Source: Lethocerus indicus (lineage: Eukaryota > Arthropoda > Insecta > Hemiptera > Belostomatidae). Taken from it: a stretch of DNA of 64,000 bases. The notes below the pieces were generated by a model. The model searched no databases. It was not told the DNA's origin and saw only the letters and a program-made list of their open reading frames with translations. The stretch's first letter is position 1; each line of letters begins with the position of its first letter. A program made the position numbers and the translations under genes. The stretch spans positions 8,645,575-8,709,574 of the forward strand of contig JACDQD010000005.1 of NCBI GenBank assembly GCA_019843655.1, written 5' to 3'. Of the stretch, positions 25,303 through 38,600 are shown in pieces.

Positions 25303-26784
25303 GATCAGCTTGAAAATTCTGAGTCATCAGAAGGTGGGCCTTCTCAAAGGCACTAGGACACAATGACATTTTTAAAAAAATGTAAACAACAAACATTTTA
25401 GAATGAACTTATACGAAGGATAAGAAGAAAAGAAGTAGAAGAATGTCGTTAGTGAAAATTGTGTCGTTTTGAAAGTTTTCTTTTTATTATTGTTTTTACA
25501 CTTTCCATTGGTCAGTTCTTATAAACGTTCCAATTCAACTTTAAAATTATATTGACAGGGTATGTTTAAGTGCAAGTGCAAGTTTCTCTTTCCTTTCTGT
25601 ATTTCCACCAGTTCTTTAGTCCTTGTGGCGGTGAATTTTATTTGCAATATAATTTGTGATTGTTTTACGACATCGATAGAAGAGGTTGCAATATTTGTGG
25701 ATACATTTATCGGGAATCGTGGATCTTTTATCATAGGACTAGTGAATATTTTTATATAATTTATTTTTATCATTTGTGGTTTGTTTTTAAATATAAAATA
25801 ATTTTAATTGTTCACATCGATGAATTGCAAATGTGTCTCAGAAAATGGTAGTTCGATATATGCTGTGTAAATATTTGCGTTCATTCATTCATGAAATAAA
25901 CTTATTGTGTTTATATGAGAAACTTAAAATCAATTTTATTTGATTCAGTTTCTGTATTGAGTTATTTATCGCATAGGTTCTTTAGCGGTCTGCGAATTGT
26001 TGCATTATAATAATTGACAATTTATAATGACTTATAGTGTAGATGAAAATGATATCTGACTCTGTCGGCGGTTTTAAGTGTAAAACATTGTTAATTACCA
26101 TTGTGAAAATGGTTAAGAATGTAAATTAAAACAAAGAATAATGATAGGTCAGTAGAAATGGGACTGCGCTTGCCACTGCCTGTTAATAACCTGTTGATAA
26201 TATTTAAACTTCATGAAAAAACCATCAGTGTACAGTGTTTTTTTCTGGTGTTTCCGTGTTTAACTTTAGGTTTTCGGGCAGGAAAACTATGTACAACAAA
26301 AGACAGTTAAAGCAGACTTGTGCAAAATAATGCCTTCACGATGAAACAAGGGAATTTTGCCCCACGGGAATTAGTTTTATAGATAAATGTCAAAATCTGT
26401 ATATCTGTAATATAATCAAACCATTTTTATGTTCATTCATTGGAAAAAAATGAACTAAATCATTCCAAAGCTCATTATTATATACACATTTTCTTTGTAA
26501 GAAAGGGTTCACAAGTTCACTTCACATATTGTTATTTGTTATTTGTTTGTTGTTCTTTGTAGTTTCCTATAATCAAAACTTTTTTCTTTTTCAAAGCTTG
26601 TTTAGAGTTGTGTTTTATACCAGAGAAAAAAAGTTATATACTCTGATAGGAAGAAGAAAATATGCATATGCCTAGTATTATGCCTGAGTAGAAAATATAT
26701 GTTACACATAAATACGCTTTTGAAAAAAAAATTAAAATTGAATATTTTGTTTTATTCCTTCATGCCCAATATTTTTTCCTTCAG
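25303..26784. other. E(z) 3' UTR and intergenic region
   Basis: AT-rich, with no coding signal. The first part is E(z) 3' UTR up to a polyadenylation signal at 25895. The rest holds nothing I recognise; it runs into the acceptor of the zinc-finger cassette. Confidence 0.5.
25895..25900 (+). promoter_or_regulatory. Polyadenylation signal, E(z)
   Basis: AATAAA about 590 bases after the E(z) stop, followed within 20 bases by a GT-rich stretch (TTATTGTGTTTATATGAG). Confidence 0.55.
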
Positions 26785-27347
26785 TTCCAAAAGATCGAAC
26801 TTCGACACCAAGCCATGGTAAGTCAGTTTTTGTATTATTATAAAATCATTCTTGTTAAATTTTATTTTATTAGCAGACTGATATAAATTGCATTTAAATC
26901 CTTGGAGCTTTTCATTTTTTTCAAATGTCAAATTATAATATGAGTTTCATATACACTTGTGCTGTACTTTTGCCTCTGAAGTTTGTTGGACTGATTATTG
27001 TGTTGTTATATAGATTGTATATATTTAAATCTATTATTTACACATACACAAAGGACTCAATATATGACTGGATGTGTCATTTGACTGTTATGTGCAAACG
27101 TTTGACCCGGGGCTCTCTTCTCTTGTTTTTAGCGACAGGTGAACTTTCGGTGTCTGGCGGCAACTTCTGTTGTCCGACGTGCGGTAAATGCTATCTGTAC
27201 AGGAGGAATCTGAAACGTCACATTAACCTCGAGTGCGGAATTTCGCCAAATTTGAAATGCCGTCTGTGCGAATATATCACCAAAAGGAAAGACTCGCTGA
27301 AGACTCATGTCGTCACACAGCATTATCAATACTTTGTCAATAAGTAA
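26785..27347 (+). CDS. Lola-like alternative 3' zinc-finger cassette (partial gene)
   Basis: Two exons join in frame. The first, 26785-26817, follows TTTTTTCCTTCAG and ends CATG|GTAAGT. The second, 27133-27347, follows TTGTTTTTAG and ends in TAA. They encode PKDRTSTPSH, then ATGELSVSGG, then paired zinc fingers. Finger 1 is C-x2-C-x12-H-x4-C (CPTCGKCY, KRHINLEC); finger 2 is a C2H2 finger (CRLCEY to KTHVVTQH). It ends YQYFVNK. A C2HC finger paired with a C2H2 finger in a short terminal exon is typical of alternatively spliced 3' exons of longitudinals lacking (lola), a BTB transcription factor of axon growth. The incoming phase shows an upstream exon is required, and no BTB exon was recognised here. 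Another BTB-zinc-finger gene is possible. Confidence 0.6.
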
Positions 27348-28945
27348 TTATCTGTAAATTCTTTTTACAAGATGTGTGATATAATGTTTATTCATTATAA
27401 CGAAACTGGAGCTCCCCTGGACAGGAAATTGACAACTGTTTAAATGATTTAATCGGTCCAAAAATGAATAATTTACATGAAATAACAAATGTAATTTCAT
27501 ATGAATTATTAGAAATAGCATATTTTTTAAGTTGTGTTACCAATGAATCATTTGAAATAAGTTTATTTGTAATGTTATACAAATTCAGTTACCGGCTTTG
27601 TTCCAAACAAGTCTGTACAAAGGTAGATTAGGTAAACGGGTGATACAATAATTTGAAATGTACACAGGTCCTACTTGTAAAAAGCAGTGAGAGTGACAGA
27701 AATTGTTATGAACTATGCTTTTAAACTCATTGTTCAACAATTCTGTCTTATAAAGTATTATAATACATTATTTCTGACAAGTATTTATCATCCTTCTACA
27801 TGAAATTATTAATTTTATTATTATTATTATTATTATTGTAATGTTTGGCAGATTCCTTTGGAAAAATATTCAGGAAACGGTACTGAATCCAGGTACTTTA
27901 AACGTAGAAGGAAATATGTCTTCCTAATAAGCAATGACTAAATAAATAACATAATAATGAATAACATATATGTTTTATATATGTTATTCATTATATAAAA
28001 CAAATATTTTGATGAAATATTTTGGAATTGATTACAAATAATTGTTTCAACCAGAACTTAATTTAAAATATTGGGATTTTGTTGTCACTTTTCTCACACT
28101 ATTGCATTTCTCTCACAGTGTGATGTGTGATAACCTGTGCTTCAAAGGTTTTATTAAATAAATTATGCGATTTGAGATTCAAATAAGTTATATTTTCTTA
28201 TTATAGGAGGGATAACATTATAAAACCATCAGCTTGTATTTTCTTTACCTACAAAACACTATATATGTGAAATGCAATTTACTTTAATTCCTTTATACTA
28301 AATTCTCACTTTCTCTTATGAACTAACATTTTATACAGTATTTTTCCCTAATTTTAAACTGGTATTAGCTGTTTCTGAATTCATTAACAATTGATGCTAG
28401 ATATTTCTACTCGCAACAGGATTGATTTATTACAATGGTAGTGATGAAATGAAATATCTGACATAAACTGTTAATAACTTGACATGCATTAGAAGCCACA
28501 ATAAGAAATAGTATATAAATATTGACTTTTTTACTACTAATTATTTGTTAAAAATTTTAACCTATAAAAGATTTTTTTTTTAAATAAGTTTTAAAACAAA
28601 AATCCCATTGTAATATAACATCACATTTTACATCTCTCAATAACTTATCCATTTATAAATTTATTAAATATATAAACAATAAATTGTAATTTTATGTTTC
28701 TTACAAATACTGGTAACCTACATTTGGAATTTGAAAAAAATTGATATCGTTTTCTGATTAAACAGTTTGAATTTAGTCTATGGATCATATTTAGTCTTAT
28801 TTTAGTAAATAATTGCGTAGACCATATTTAATGGTAATAGAATAAACAATATGCATCAGCATAAATTAGAAGGAAGTAATTCAAATTAAAAAAACAAACC
28901 TTCCTAGAAATGAACATATCGTGAAATAAATACATATTATTACTC

Positions 28946-28948
<3 letters not shown>

Positions 28949-28997
<49 letters not shown>
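28949..28997. repeat. (TA)n microsatellite
   Basis: About 49 bases of TA dinucleotide in intergenic DNA. Confidence 0.95.
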
Positions 28998-28999
<2 letters not shown>

Positions 29000-29505
29000 T
29001 TTATAATTCCATGAAAATAATTGAGGTATTTAATGTAATGGAATTATAATCGACTGAAATTTCGGTTTATGTTCTAGAAAATTTAAACAAAATGTATTAC
29101 ATGTTTGGACAAAGGCCTCCTAGATTTGTAGTTTGTTCAATATAATTCAAGGATATAAGACAAATTCCTTTATGAACGATTCATCATCTGCAATGGTTTG
29201 TAGAAAATATATCTCAATTAACTGAAGAAGCCTTCGTTGTAATAATTATTTCATTATGGATATGGTACAAACAAACAAAAATATGTAAATACTATTCTTT
29301 TTTATATTTATCTACAGCTTATTGCTTAACATGTTTTTTCCCAGGCAACAACAACAAGGGGATACATCTATTATATAGGAAAGCTCTTTAAAAAAAAAAA
29401 TAAAAGAAATCATGAAGAAAATAAAAGCGGATCATAGTCCAGCAATAGGGAAGTTCACATCCGTGAGTTTATATATATTACCTCCGCGAGCACAAATAAA
29501 AATAA

Positions 29506-29511
29506 TTTATT
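29506..29511 (-). promoter_or_regulatory. Possible polyadenylation signal of the axotactin-like gene
   Basis: AATAAA on the minus strand, about 90 bases after the stop codon of the last exon. Confidence 0.4.
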
Positions 29512-29601
29512 CACATATAGTCAATATTTGCTGTTTGTTGTTTCTCGGTGGCCGGCTGCACGTTATGGCTGTGATAGTGTTGTTGATTGTAATATCGCGG
29601 C

Positions 29602-32600
29602 CTAATCGAGCGACACGACCGATTCTATGCTGTTCTTGCGCGAGGCGGGGAACAGCCTGGGACCGCCCAAGTAGCTGATCGGGTTCAGGAAGGTCCGCCG
29701 GCCGTCCGCGAGGAAGATGGGCGACAGCAGCCTCCTGAATCTCGAGACCGATTTCCTGCTTCCTGTCCACCCGACGGAAGTAAACAAGGTACATTAACGC
29801 CAAGTTAGGCTGTACGAAATATAACTAACCATACTGATATTCAGGGGTTAAAATTTACTGTAGGGGCCACGGAGGTTATCGGGTGTAGTCGATATATACG
29901 GGTGAATCGATGAGTTGTAATATTACATCTGTATAGTTAAGCACCGGATAGGCGTTGTTGGTTATAAATTTACAGAAACTTAAATTTACTATTGAACTCA
30001 CCGGTTGATTTGAGAGACGTTGTACTTCCGGCAATGCTTTTAATTTCGTTGGCTTCCGGTATGTTCTTCTAGGGGAAACAAGAAATGAATCGATATTAAG
30101 TAATTTACGTACATTTGAGACTTTTATATGATATATAACCGGTTCAACGTTACGGCCGACTTTTGAGGCTCAAAAAGAATTTTACTCATTTAGAAAAGTT
30201 CTCATGCATAAGAGGAAAGACATCAGTTGATGCACGTTGATTTAAATCTATGAAAACTCAATTTCAACTATAAGTGCATGCATTGAAAACTGAAATCAAG
30301 CTTCTACGCAGAGTGTACGGAATTAATACTCAATAGGCGTAGGTTGATATAATACGGTATGTTTCTTACCTTGCGCCAAAGACATTTGATCGTCGATTTT
30401 TTAAAAAAATGTCGAATGTCAACACTTGTCTCGGACATACTATTTTAATGATCGAGAACAACACGCACAAATGAAACAACGGATCGACAGGTTTTTAACA
30501 TCGAACATGTAACATTCAACACAGCTCTCGTGTGTGTGTTTGTGACTGTGTGTCTGTGTAACACTGAACACATTTATATACAATAAATTCACAATTGGAC
30601 ACACAGTTTGACAACGTGGATTTGAAATGTGCGCGCGTTTCGATTTCATGTGTCGATTTATTTCAATATGCGGCGTTCATTTTCTGTTTATGTTCTATAG
30701 GTGAGATGTGCGCACGTCCCCTCTTGTCCGGGATGGCGAGGATATTGGGAACAAGAGGTTGATGATTGAACTTTGGACCGGACTGTGACCACAAAAACGG
30801 TTTACATCCACCACTCGGTGACCGCACAAAATCGAGTAATTGAAGGTATTGTGCTCATATTTTTCTTCTTGAAATGTACATATTATTTAGGCCCTTTTGA
30901 GTAAAGGGTGGGGGGGGGATAATTGTTGAGGGAATATTTTTGGGTCTGGGCATACTGTGAGAAAGGAAAATATTCAATTTTCTTGAAAAAGTTATGGACG
31001 TGAATTATTGTTGCCCGGATCCACAGTCATAATTTGTAGTATCATGCGTTGTATGATCTCCAGACATGCATCATGTGTTCTGAATATATATAAAGTGCAG
31101 TTGTTTCTTTTTCGACTAAATAATAGATAGTGTTTGTTAAGTATAATACCTGTGCTATGCGTACGGGGTAGAGGTTAACTCTATGCTTCCTATCTCGTCG
31201 ATAGTGTACGGGATATTATTGTTTCTCACTAGGTCTGAGTAAACCTGAAAAAGCCCAATCACCTTTTCTGTGTCTGTTTGTTCTCTTTATACATACATAC
31301 ATACATACATAAATATATACAGTGTGCACCTTTGTGTTGAACCTGGCCACCTCTTGTACAGTCTAGTGCAGAACGGAAAGTAGAGAGTAGTTTAAACAGT
31401 AATGTAAATTTCTTTTTTTAATACACAATGCGAAATCGGGGACTGCCAGAGTTCAATAAATGTACTGAATTTTCTGGAAATTCCCTACTAATCTTCTGAA
31501 GATGACCAGCTCCTCTGCCCAGTATGTGTCAATTTATTTTTGCCTTATTCAAATCCGGACGAGCTCTTTTACGTTTAAAATTTAACACTTTCGAATAATG
31601 GTAAACATATTTTTTCTTCTTGCGAACATTTTCACTGGAAAAACTGTGGATCTTCAGACGATGGAACATTCATCCGACCCGTCTAAACAGTCTAAATCTA
31701 ATCTAAACTCAGATATTCTTCTGTCAATTATTTTCATTTTTATTAATATTTATGACAAATTTAGAAATTTTATACGCGAACTTTCGGTTCAAGAAACCCG
31801 AAACTGCTGGCAGTCCCTTAGGGGTGGGGGTAGAAGAGTAAACATTTACCGATTACAAATATTACCATGCGTGTTTTCAACTACAACAACAAATTACAAT
31901 AAAACACATAATAAATAATAGGGGTGTTTTAGAATTGAAGGCCAAATTGTTCGTTTACTTGTAGTAGGTGACACGGTGTAGGAAAACACAGATGGAATTA
32001 CAATCGTTACGTGGAAAGCATTAAAGGGAAAGCGTGAAACGTTTAACAACAAGTTCAACAGGGGAGAAACAGCTAAAAAAATTTGTTAAAACATAGAGTG
32101 AAATGTAGAGTCAGTCAGCAACTTGAAAAGTATAATAAAATTTCGAGTATGACCTCAATTTTTGACTATTAAGATTTCTTCATTCTATCGGGAAATAATA
32201 TTATGGTGCAGCAAATTTTACTGCGAAAAATTAACAGCAATCAATAATTTGGCACCAATTAAAAAAATTGTAGTAACCTGAATAAAGAGCAGGGATAACT
32301 GAAATCGGAGAAATAGGCTCCGATCGCCACAGCAAAAAAGTGCTATAATAATGAAGACCGAAAAGCTCCAACTTGAAAGATGAGTTTGAAAAGTTACCGG
32401 CCAGTACTTTCAGAACTGGGGGGCGTTCGAAATATAGTACCGAGTTTCAGAGTTGAACTCTGTTTATTTCGGACAGATCGTTATGTGAAAGCTAAACTTT
32501 ATCTCCCTATATCCCGGATCATACTCTCTCATTATACTTCCGTTCACATACACACACACATATATAATACATATACGGTGGAAATCGTCTGGAAATTCGA

Positions 32601-35600
32601 AAATTAGCAAAAATAACGGGCGGATGTTTTGCCGAAATTGACGAAACGACACCCAGACAATTTTGAAGATACGAAATATTTTTTTTTTACAAACTTTCGT
32701 TACAATATTCACGTGTATTTTTTCTATTAGATTTATTCAATATTATATAATATATTAAACCTCTATGGACCGAATTTTTATTTTAAATCCAAAAAAATTG
32801 AGGGAACAAAAAAACAGCAATTATAAACCTATGTATGCAAATGAAAAAAAATTGATATTGATATTGGTTGTCTTGACAACGTTATAGGATTAAGATTTAT
32901 GCGCCATCTCACGAAAAAAGCTATAATTATTTGGTAAATCTCGATAAATTGAAATGTGACCTGAAAGTTACACGGGCCCGTAGAGGGTTAAATATTACTT
33001 GTTTAATTTAATGCAATGTTCTTGCCAGCGCGTAGACTGTCGCTGGCCCTTCGAGAATAAATTTTAGCATACAATCGGTTATCGTTTCAAAAATATTCCT
33101 GAAATTATTTAAACGAACAGCGAAATAGGTTCCTATGATTTTATTGTTAGACAACTTGTTTATTGTAGTTAAAAAAATATGGTACAGAGTACCATTCAGT
33201 GCACGGAGTGCTTGGCGGGTTTAGCACGGCGCTGATGCTAGGCCCGCACGACTCCGCGTTATTGCGGTACTGGCATCAGAACTTGTAAGGGGCTACTGAG
33301 AGAGAACTTCCCCTATCCTCGTGAACCTCGTAAAATACGTCTGAAATCTAATTTTTTATTTATATGTTGATATATATGTGTATTTAATTTTGTTTTTTAA
33401 TGTTATTTATGTGAAAATTTAGGATTAGCCCCCGCGGTCGATTGTTGAACGATTTCCGCCGTATATTACGCATAGATACGCATAACTTGATCTCATTTCA
33501 CTCGTTCCGATTACGATTTCTCTTCGAATTTCTCGATATTTCGCGTTACCGTTTTGTTGTGCTGCGGCACCTCTATGCTGTTCGCCCTGTGGCGCTTCTC
33601 CATCTCCTTCTGTTCGCGCTCCTCCTCCCTTTCCCCGACGTCGTCCTCGTTTATCGTGTAATTGACGACGTCCAATTTGAGTTTCACCGGCTCCTCTATC
33701 ACCTCGACAGTGTGCTGCGACAGTCGAGAGCGAAACAACAATTTAATGTGCATAAATTCCAAGACTGTTTAGTTAGGGCTTAGGTCCATAATGGCCTATT
33801 TAGGGGTTGTTTTTCGCCCAGCTATTTTACCGCGATTCAAATATCGTGGGCGTGTCTCTCATGGCTCTCATGGACTTGGACCCTGGTACAAGATTTTTTT
33901 TACCTTTTTTTTAGTTTTTACAATCAACATTGAATGTTATAAGTACTTTGTTATAAGCAGTTTGTTACTTAAGGTCAATTTTGATGTCCGTTTTAGTAAT
34001 GGTCTTATAAGTCCGAATTTTCGGTTTAAGTCGATTCTTTTAAGTTGGGTATGGGGATTCCAAGTGAAGTACAAGATATTAGCGAAAAGATATTTAAATT
34101 GTATTGTATCGTTTTTTCTAATAACAGCAAAATACATGTTTGCGGTAGATACAAATCTGGTTTTAAAGGGCAATTAGCTATTTTCACCTATCAGTCTTTG
34201 CTTGTTTTTGACATGAAGAAATGGCAGTTCTTATTTCGTTTACCTGCTTGATCAGCTTCACGTTCTCTTCGTTGTCTTCGTCGGCCTCTTTATCGTGCTG
34301 AATACCGTTCTCTGTTTACGGTTGTGGCGAATGGAACAAAAGAAGAAGGAAAAAATAAATGGTAAGTTCCTGGTCGATTTAAATCGGTAAAAATTTATTA
34401 AAAAAATCTGTCTTTGGCGACGAACGTAGTAAGGCTATGTTCCGCAGGGAATCACGTCGCTATCCCACTCGGGTATTTCACCGAGGTTCGAAGTTAAAAT
34501 TGAATAAATAACAGTTAGGCGCCTCAAAAGTGTTTTTTCAGATTAATCTAGACTGTTTTAGATTGTGCCATCAAAAAATACGATTCATCAGCGTGATATA
34601 TTAAGAATAAAATTGTCATCGTTGTCCTACCGAAACAACGTCATTTTGCAATGCATGAATCCTTCGATTGGTGCTGTCAATCGATACTTGAAATATATGA
34701 AACTAGTTTTTAAATGTCTTAACAGAAATTTGACAAATAAATCTGTCGTTCTACCTCTTACAGGTTGTTCGTCTACCGGTATCCTGAATCTGACTGTTGG
34801 GGTCGGTTGGGCTGGGGGCGAAGTCTTGTATCCCGGCTTAGCCTCACCCCCGTTGAAATTGCTCTTCATCCCTTCGTCTTGCTGCTCAAAAGAAAAAAAT
34901 ACATAACGCCAAGCCAATAACAACAATAATAAATGAGCCGAGGTTTCCTCGACTTTCAATAACCAGCTTCCGGTGAGATCGAGAGGTCTTGCCCTTTCCT
35001 CCTGGGGCTCGATCGGCTACGCTAACGACGTTTCGGAACTCTCAACGGTCCCGTCTTCTGGATCCGACTGAAGATTGTATCAACTCTGGTACTTTGTTCT
35101 CGTATTGGAGGTTGGTTCCTGGTCAACCCCAAGTTGACCCACTCTTCAGTCGGACCCCGATTATAATAATAATTATATTATACCATTTAGCGTACTAATT
35201 ATATTGCACACAGTTTAAAAGCATTCGGTATATCACACAGCGATGGGTAATCCGAAGTAACCTTGCGAAAATGCCGGCTTCAGAGTGGCGCCGAGACAAT
35301 CTAATAAACGACCGTCTAAATAAAATAAATTACGCGAAATTAAGCCAGTCGAGAAGAAAAGTCGTTTACGAAAAGACATTTAAACCTGTTAAGTTGATAA
35401 GCGTTTAAAGCCCTGTTCGACATTATCGGCAAACTGCAGAAGCATCGCATGCTATTGGTTTCTTGTCATGCACAAACATATTGTCGTACAAAAATTCATG
35501 ATTTTATGTCGAGAAACAAATTGCGTATTGCATATATATGTATTTATGTTTTTCTCTTTGTTTCAAGTCAAAACTACAATTTTTTGAAATCATATTATTT

Positions 35601-38600
35601 GACAGAGCGATGAGCTGACACCAGTGCACTTTCGACGGAGAATCCACCCCTTCGATGGTACTCCTGCTGGACCGTTTCCTCTTGAGGCGTCGTTATGGAT
35701 TTTCAGGATGCGAGGAGGGCCGCCTTGGTGATGGGATAGTTTCGAACGGAAGGATTTATATATGAGGAAGCTGCAAATGCATCAACGGACGTAGGACTTT
35801 CAAATCGGAACGGACCTTGCGGTTGGAAACATAAGGTGGGAATGTTGACAATTCTACGAAGGATGATAGATTTTAATGATTGAATTTTGTGGGAGTTGGA
35901 CGGTCTATAGTTATACCGTAGATTTCGTGTATTTCTGTTCTCCTCTCGCCGGTTTGGTCTTTTGCTAGACCGGTTTCGGCCGCTCGCCATCTTCAGTAGC
36001 GGTGTCAGTCACTTTGGACCAGTAGAACAGTGGCAGTGCAGTGAGGATGCCCAAAAAACATCCAAAGCGCCAAAAGTGACTGACATCGCTACTGAAGATA
36101 GCGAGCGGCCTAAACCGGTCTAGCGAAAGACCAAACCGGCGAGAGGAGAACAGAAACACACGAAATGTACGGCATAACTCTGCGGATCTAGAGCACCACG
36201 GCTACGTAGTGTCCAGACGAGAGAGCTAGTTGTTTAATTATGTTAAAAGAAATTTCAAATCTGTTGGTGCTTACCCATCCGTCTAGATCGAATATTTCTT
36301 CCCCCAATTATCAGGCTAGAATATTAGTACAGTTATTAATAAACACTCAGCGGGTTGGAAATGTTATTATCATGCAAGCTTCAGGCGAATATGATTACAA
36401 TAGTGTGACAAGCGTCAACGGTGTGAAGCCTAAGATAAAAGTGCGAGGAATGTCGAAGGAATGTTTTATTTCGCTTTCTTCTGTCTCCTGCCGCCGGTGC
36501 GGTGTTCAGTAGCGGTGCGAGAGTTATAAGCGTGGGGGCATATGGTGCGGCTAAGCGAAGGCGGGGGCGGGTGCGGGGGCGGGGCGGTGCCTCCTCGAGT
36601 GTCTAGTATTGTCTGGAGGTACTCACGCTTTTGGAACGTGTTAGCTTGACGGCGGCGGTGTTGGGCGCGGTGGAGGCGGGGTTGGTGGGGGCGGTGGCCA
36701 ATGTTAGGGCGGGCACCGAGGGTGGCCTATAGGGGGGCCCGACGCCCTCCACCGCTACGCTCTTGCCCCCGTACAAGCTCGCCTCGCAAACCTGCCGCAA
36801 TCCACTGGCTATTTAGAGTTAGTACAATAGGCAGATAGCCCCCGTAGTAAATAGTAAAATCGTCCCCGGGTATTCGACTCTAGCAATGGTTACTGAAAAT
36901 CGTCCCGGGTTGCGCTTGCCAGATGCGAGGAGATCATTCGAAATAGTGTTAGTAACAGTGCTTATTTGGTAGCCGAAAAGTGATAATTCCGGGGTAGAAT
37001 TAATTTCGGTACGGGAGTTTGTAGGAGTATGTTTAATCGCCGGTATGAACTCACGTGAAGTTAACAACGACGTTCATATATTAGGTCGAGTCATAAGTAA
37101 CTTCCGTTTTTTATCAGACATTTATTTTGCTCCAATTGAATAAAAAATTATATTAATTTATTATGCATTCACCACTGTCATCTATAAACCTCCTCCCATC
37201 TTCCTGCCAGTTTATCAATTCCTTCCTTATACAATGCGGTTGGTTTGGACTGGAACAAGTTTTCGACAGCCGGCCTGACTTGCTCTTCAGAATTGAAGGT
37301 TTTTCCGTTCAAAAAGTTTTGTAGGGAACAGGAAAGGTGGTAATCTGTGGGGGCAAGGTGGATGTGGTAAAACAGACCATCCGACCTCAAGAATATTTTC
37401 TCGAATCACCCTCGCTGTATGCGGTCGCGCACTGTCGTGTATTCCGTTCACCGTTCCGCCGGTAAAGGTTAAAAAACCAGTTTAGAATACCTGTTTTGTG
37501 GTCTGCGAGGGGTTGGAATATCGTAGATTTCATATGTTTCCTTTCGCCGGTTTGGTCTCTTGCAAAAGGTCTTTGACCGGTTTCGGCCGCTCGCCGTCTT
37601 CAGTAGCGGTGTTAATCCACTTTGAATTTTTTGTTTGGGCACCCTCACTGCACTGTCACTGCCACTTGTGCCACGGTCAGTGCAGTGGGGATGCCCAGGA
37701 AACATCCTAAAGTGCCGAAGTGACTGACACCGCTACTGAAGACGGCGAGCGGCAGAAACCGGTCTGGGAAAAGACCAAACCGGCTTAAGGAGACAGAAAC
37801 ACGCGGAATCTACGTTAAAAAATCAGTAGCCAGGCAGTATTGAGAGCAAAAGTTTGGCATTCGGAGAGAGACAAAGGCGGGAGGTGGGAGAAAACAATTT
37901 ATTTTGTTTGTATTTTTATAGCGCAATTTACTTTAGGTGATATGCGCTTCGAAAATAATTTTTAAATATCAACCCTGAATCTGGGTGATACGCGTTCGGC
38001 AGTGCTTACAGGAACAATACAGAAGAGTATAAAATATCAGCGCGGCGCTGATACTAAACCCGCACGATCCCGTATCATTGCGGTACCGGCATCGTAAGGC
38101 GCTACGGACAGTATAGTTTAATGAAATTGTAATTCTCATAACATTAATATACAATTATTCCATATTGAAATAATTTGTATTTATTGTTTTGTTGAGAAGG
38201 ATCGGTGTAATTTCATAAATTCAAATCAAAGCCTTTTGTGAACCACTCCCATAAATTATGAATATCCAAATATAATAATATGTCTCGAAGTTTATTTTCA
38301 ATTTGTTACTTACATAATGTTTTATATATATAATATATAAATTTAATTTGTTGTTTGTCGTTAATTATTAGTTCAATAAGGACACGATTGGGGCTCATTG
38401 GAGGACAGATATTTAGATGATATATATTTCTAAACGTTTTGAAGTGATTACGGAAAAAATATGGGCAGCTATTCTTACTTGCGATTCGGTAACCATTACT
38501 TTGAGACCAGTTGAACATCTCGGGACAGAAGATATTGCTATGATCGCTTGAAACGAAGCCATACAATTCGGTTAAGTATAAAATCGATTTGGGAGGGGGT

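Larger units (their letters stand above)
27348..29601. other. Intergenic, convergent gene ends
   Basis: AT-rich non-coding DNA between the zinc-finger cassette (plus) and the axotactin-like gene (minus). It holds a (TA)n microsatellite near 28,950 and short ATT runs near 27,815. No gene is recognised. Confidence 0.5.

Noticed and set aside
30360..30400. Possible small minus-strand exon ending GGCGCAAG|GTAAGA
   Set aside because: The donor is good, but there is no usable acceptor upstream and no phase-compatible role.
36240..36512. 90-aa plus-strand frame between exons of the axotactin-like gene
   Set aside because: It has no recognisable domain, no flanking splice signals, and runs into the fold-back repeat flank.
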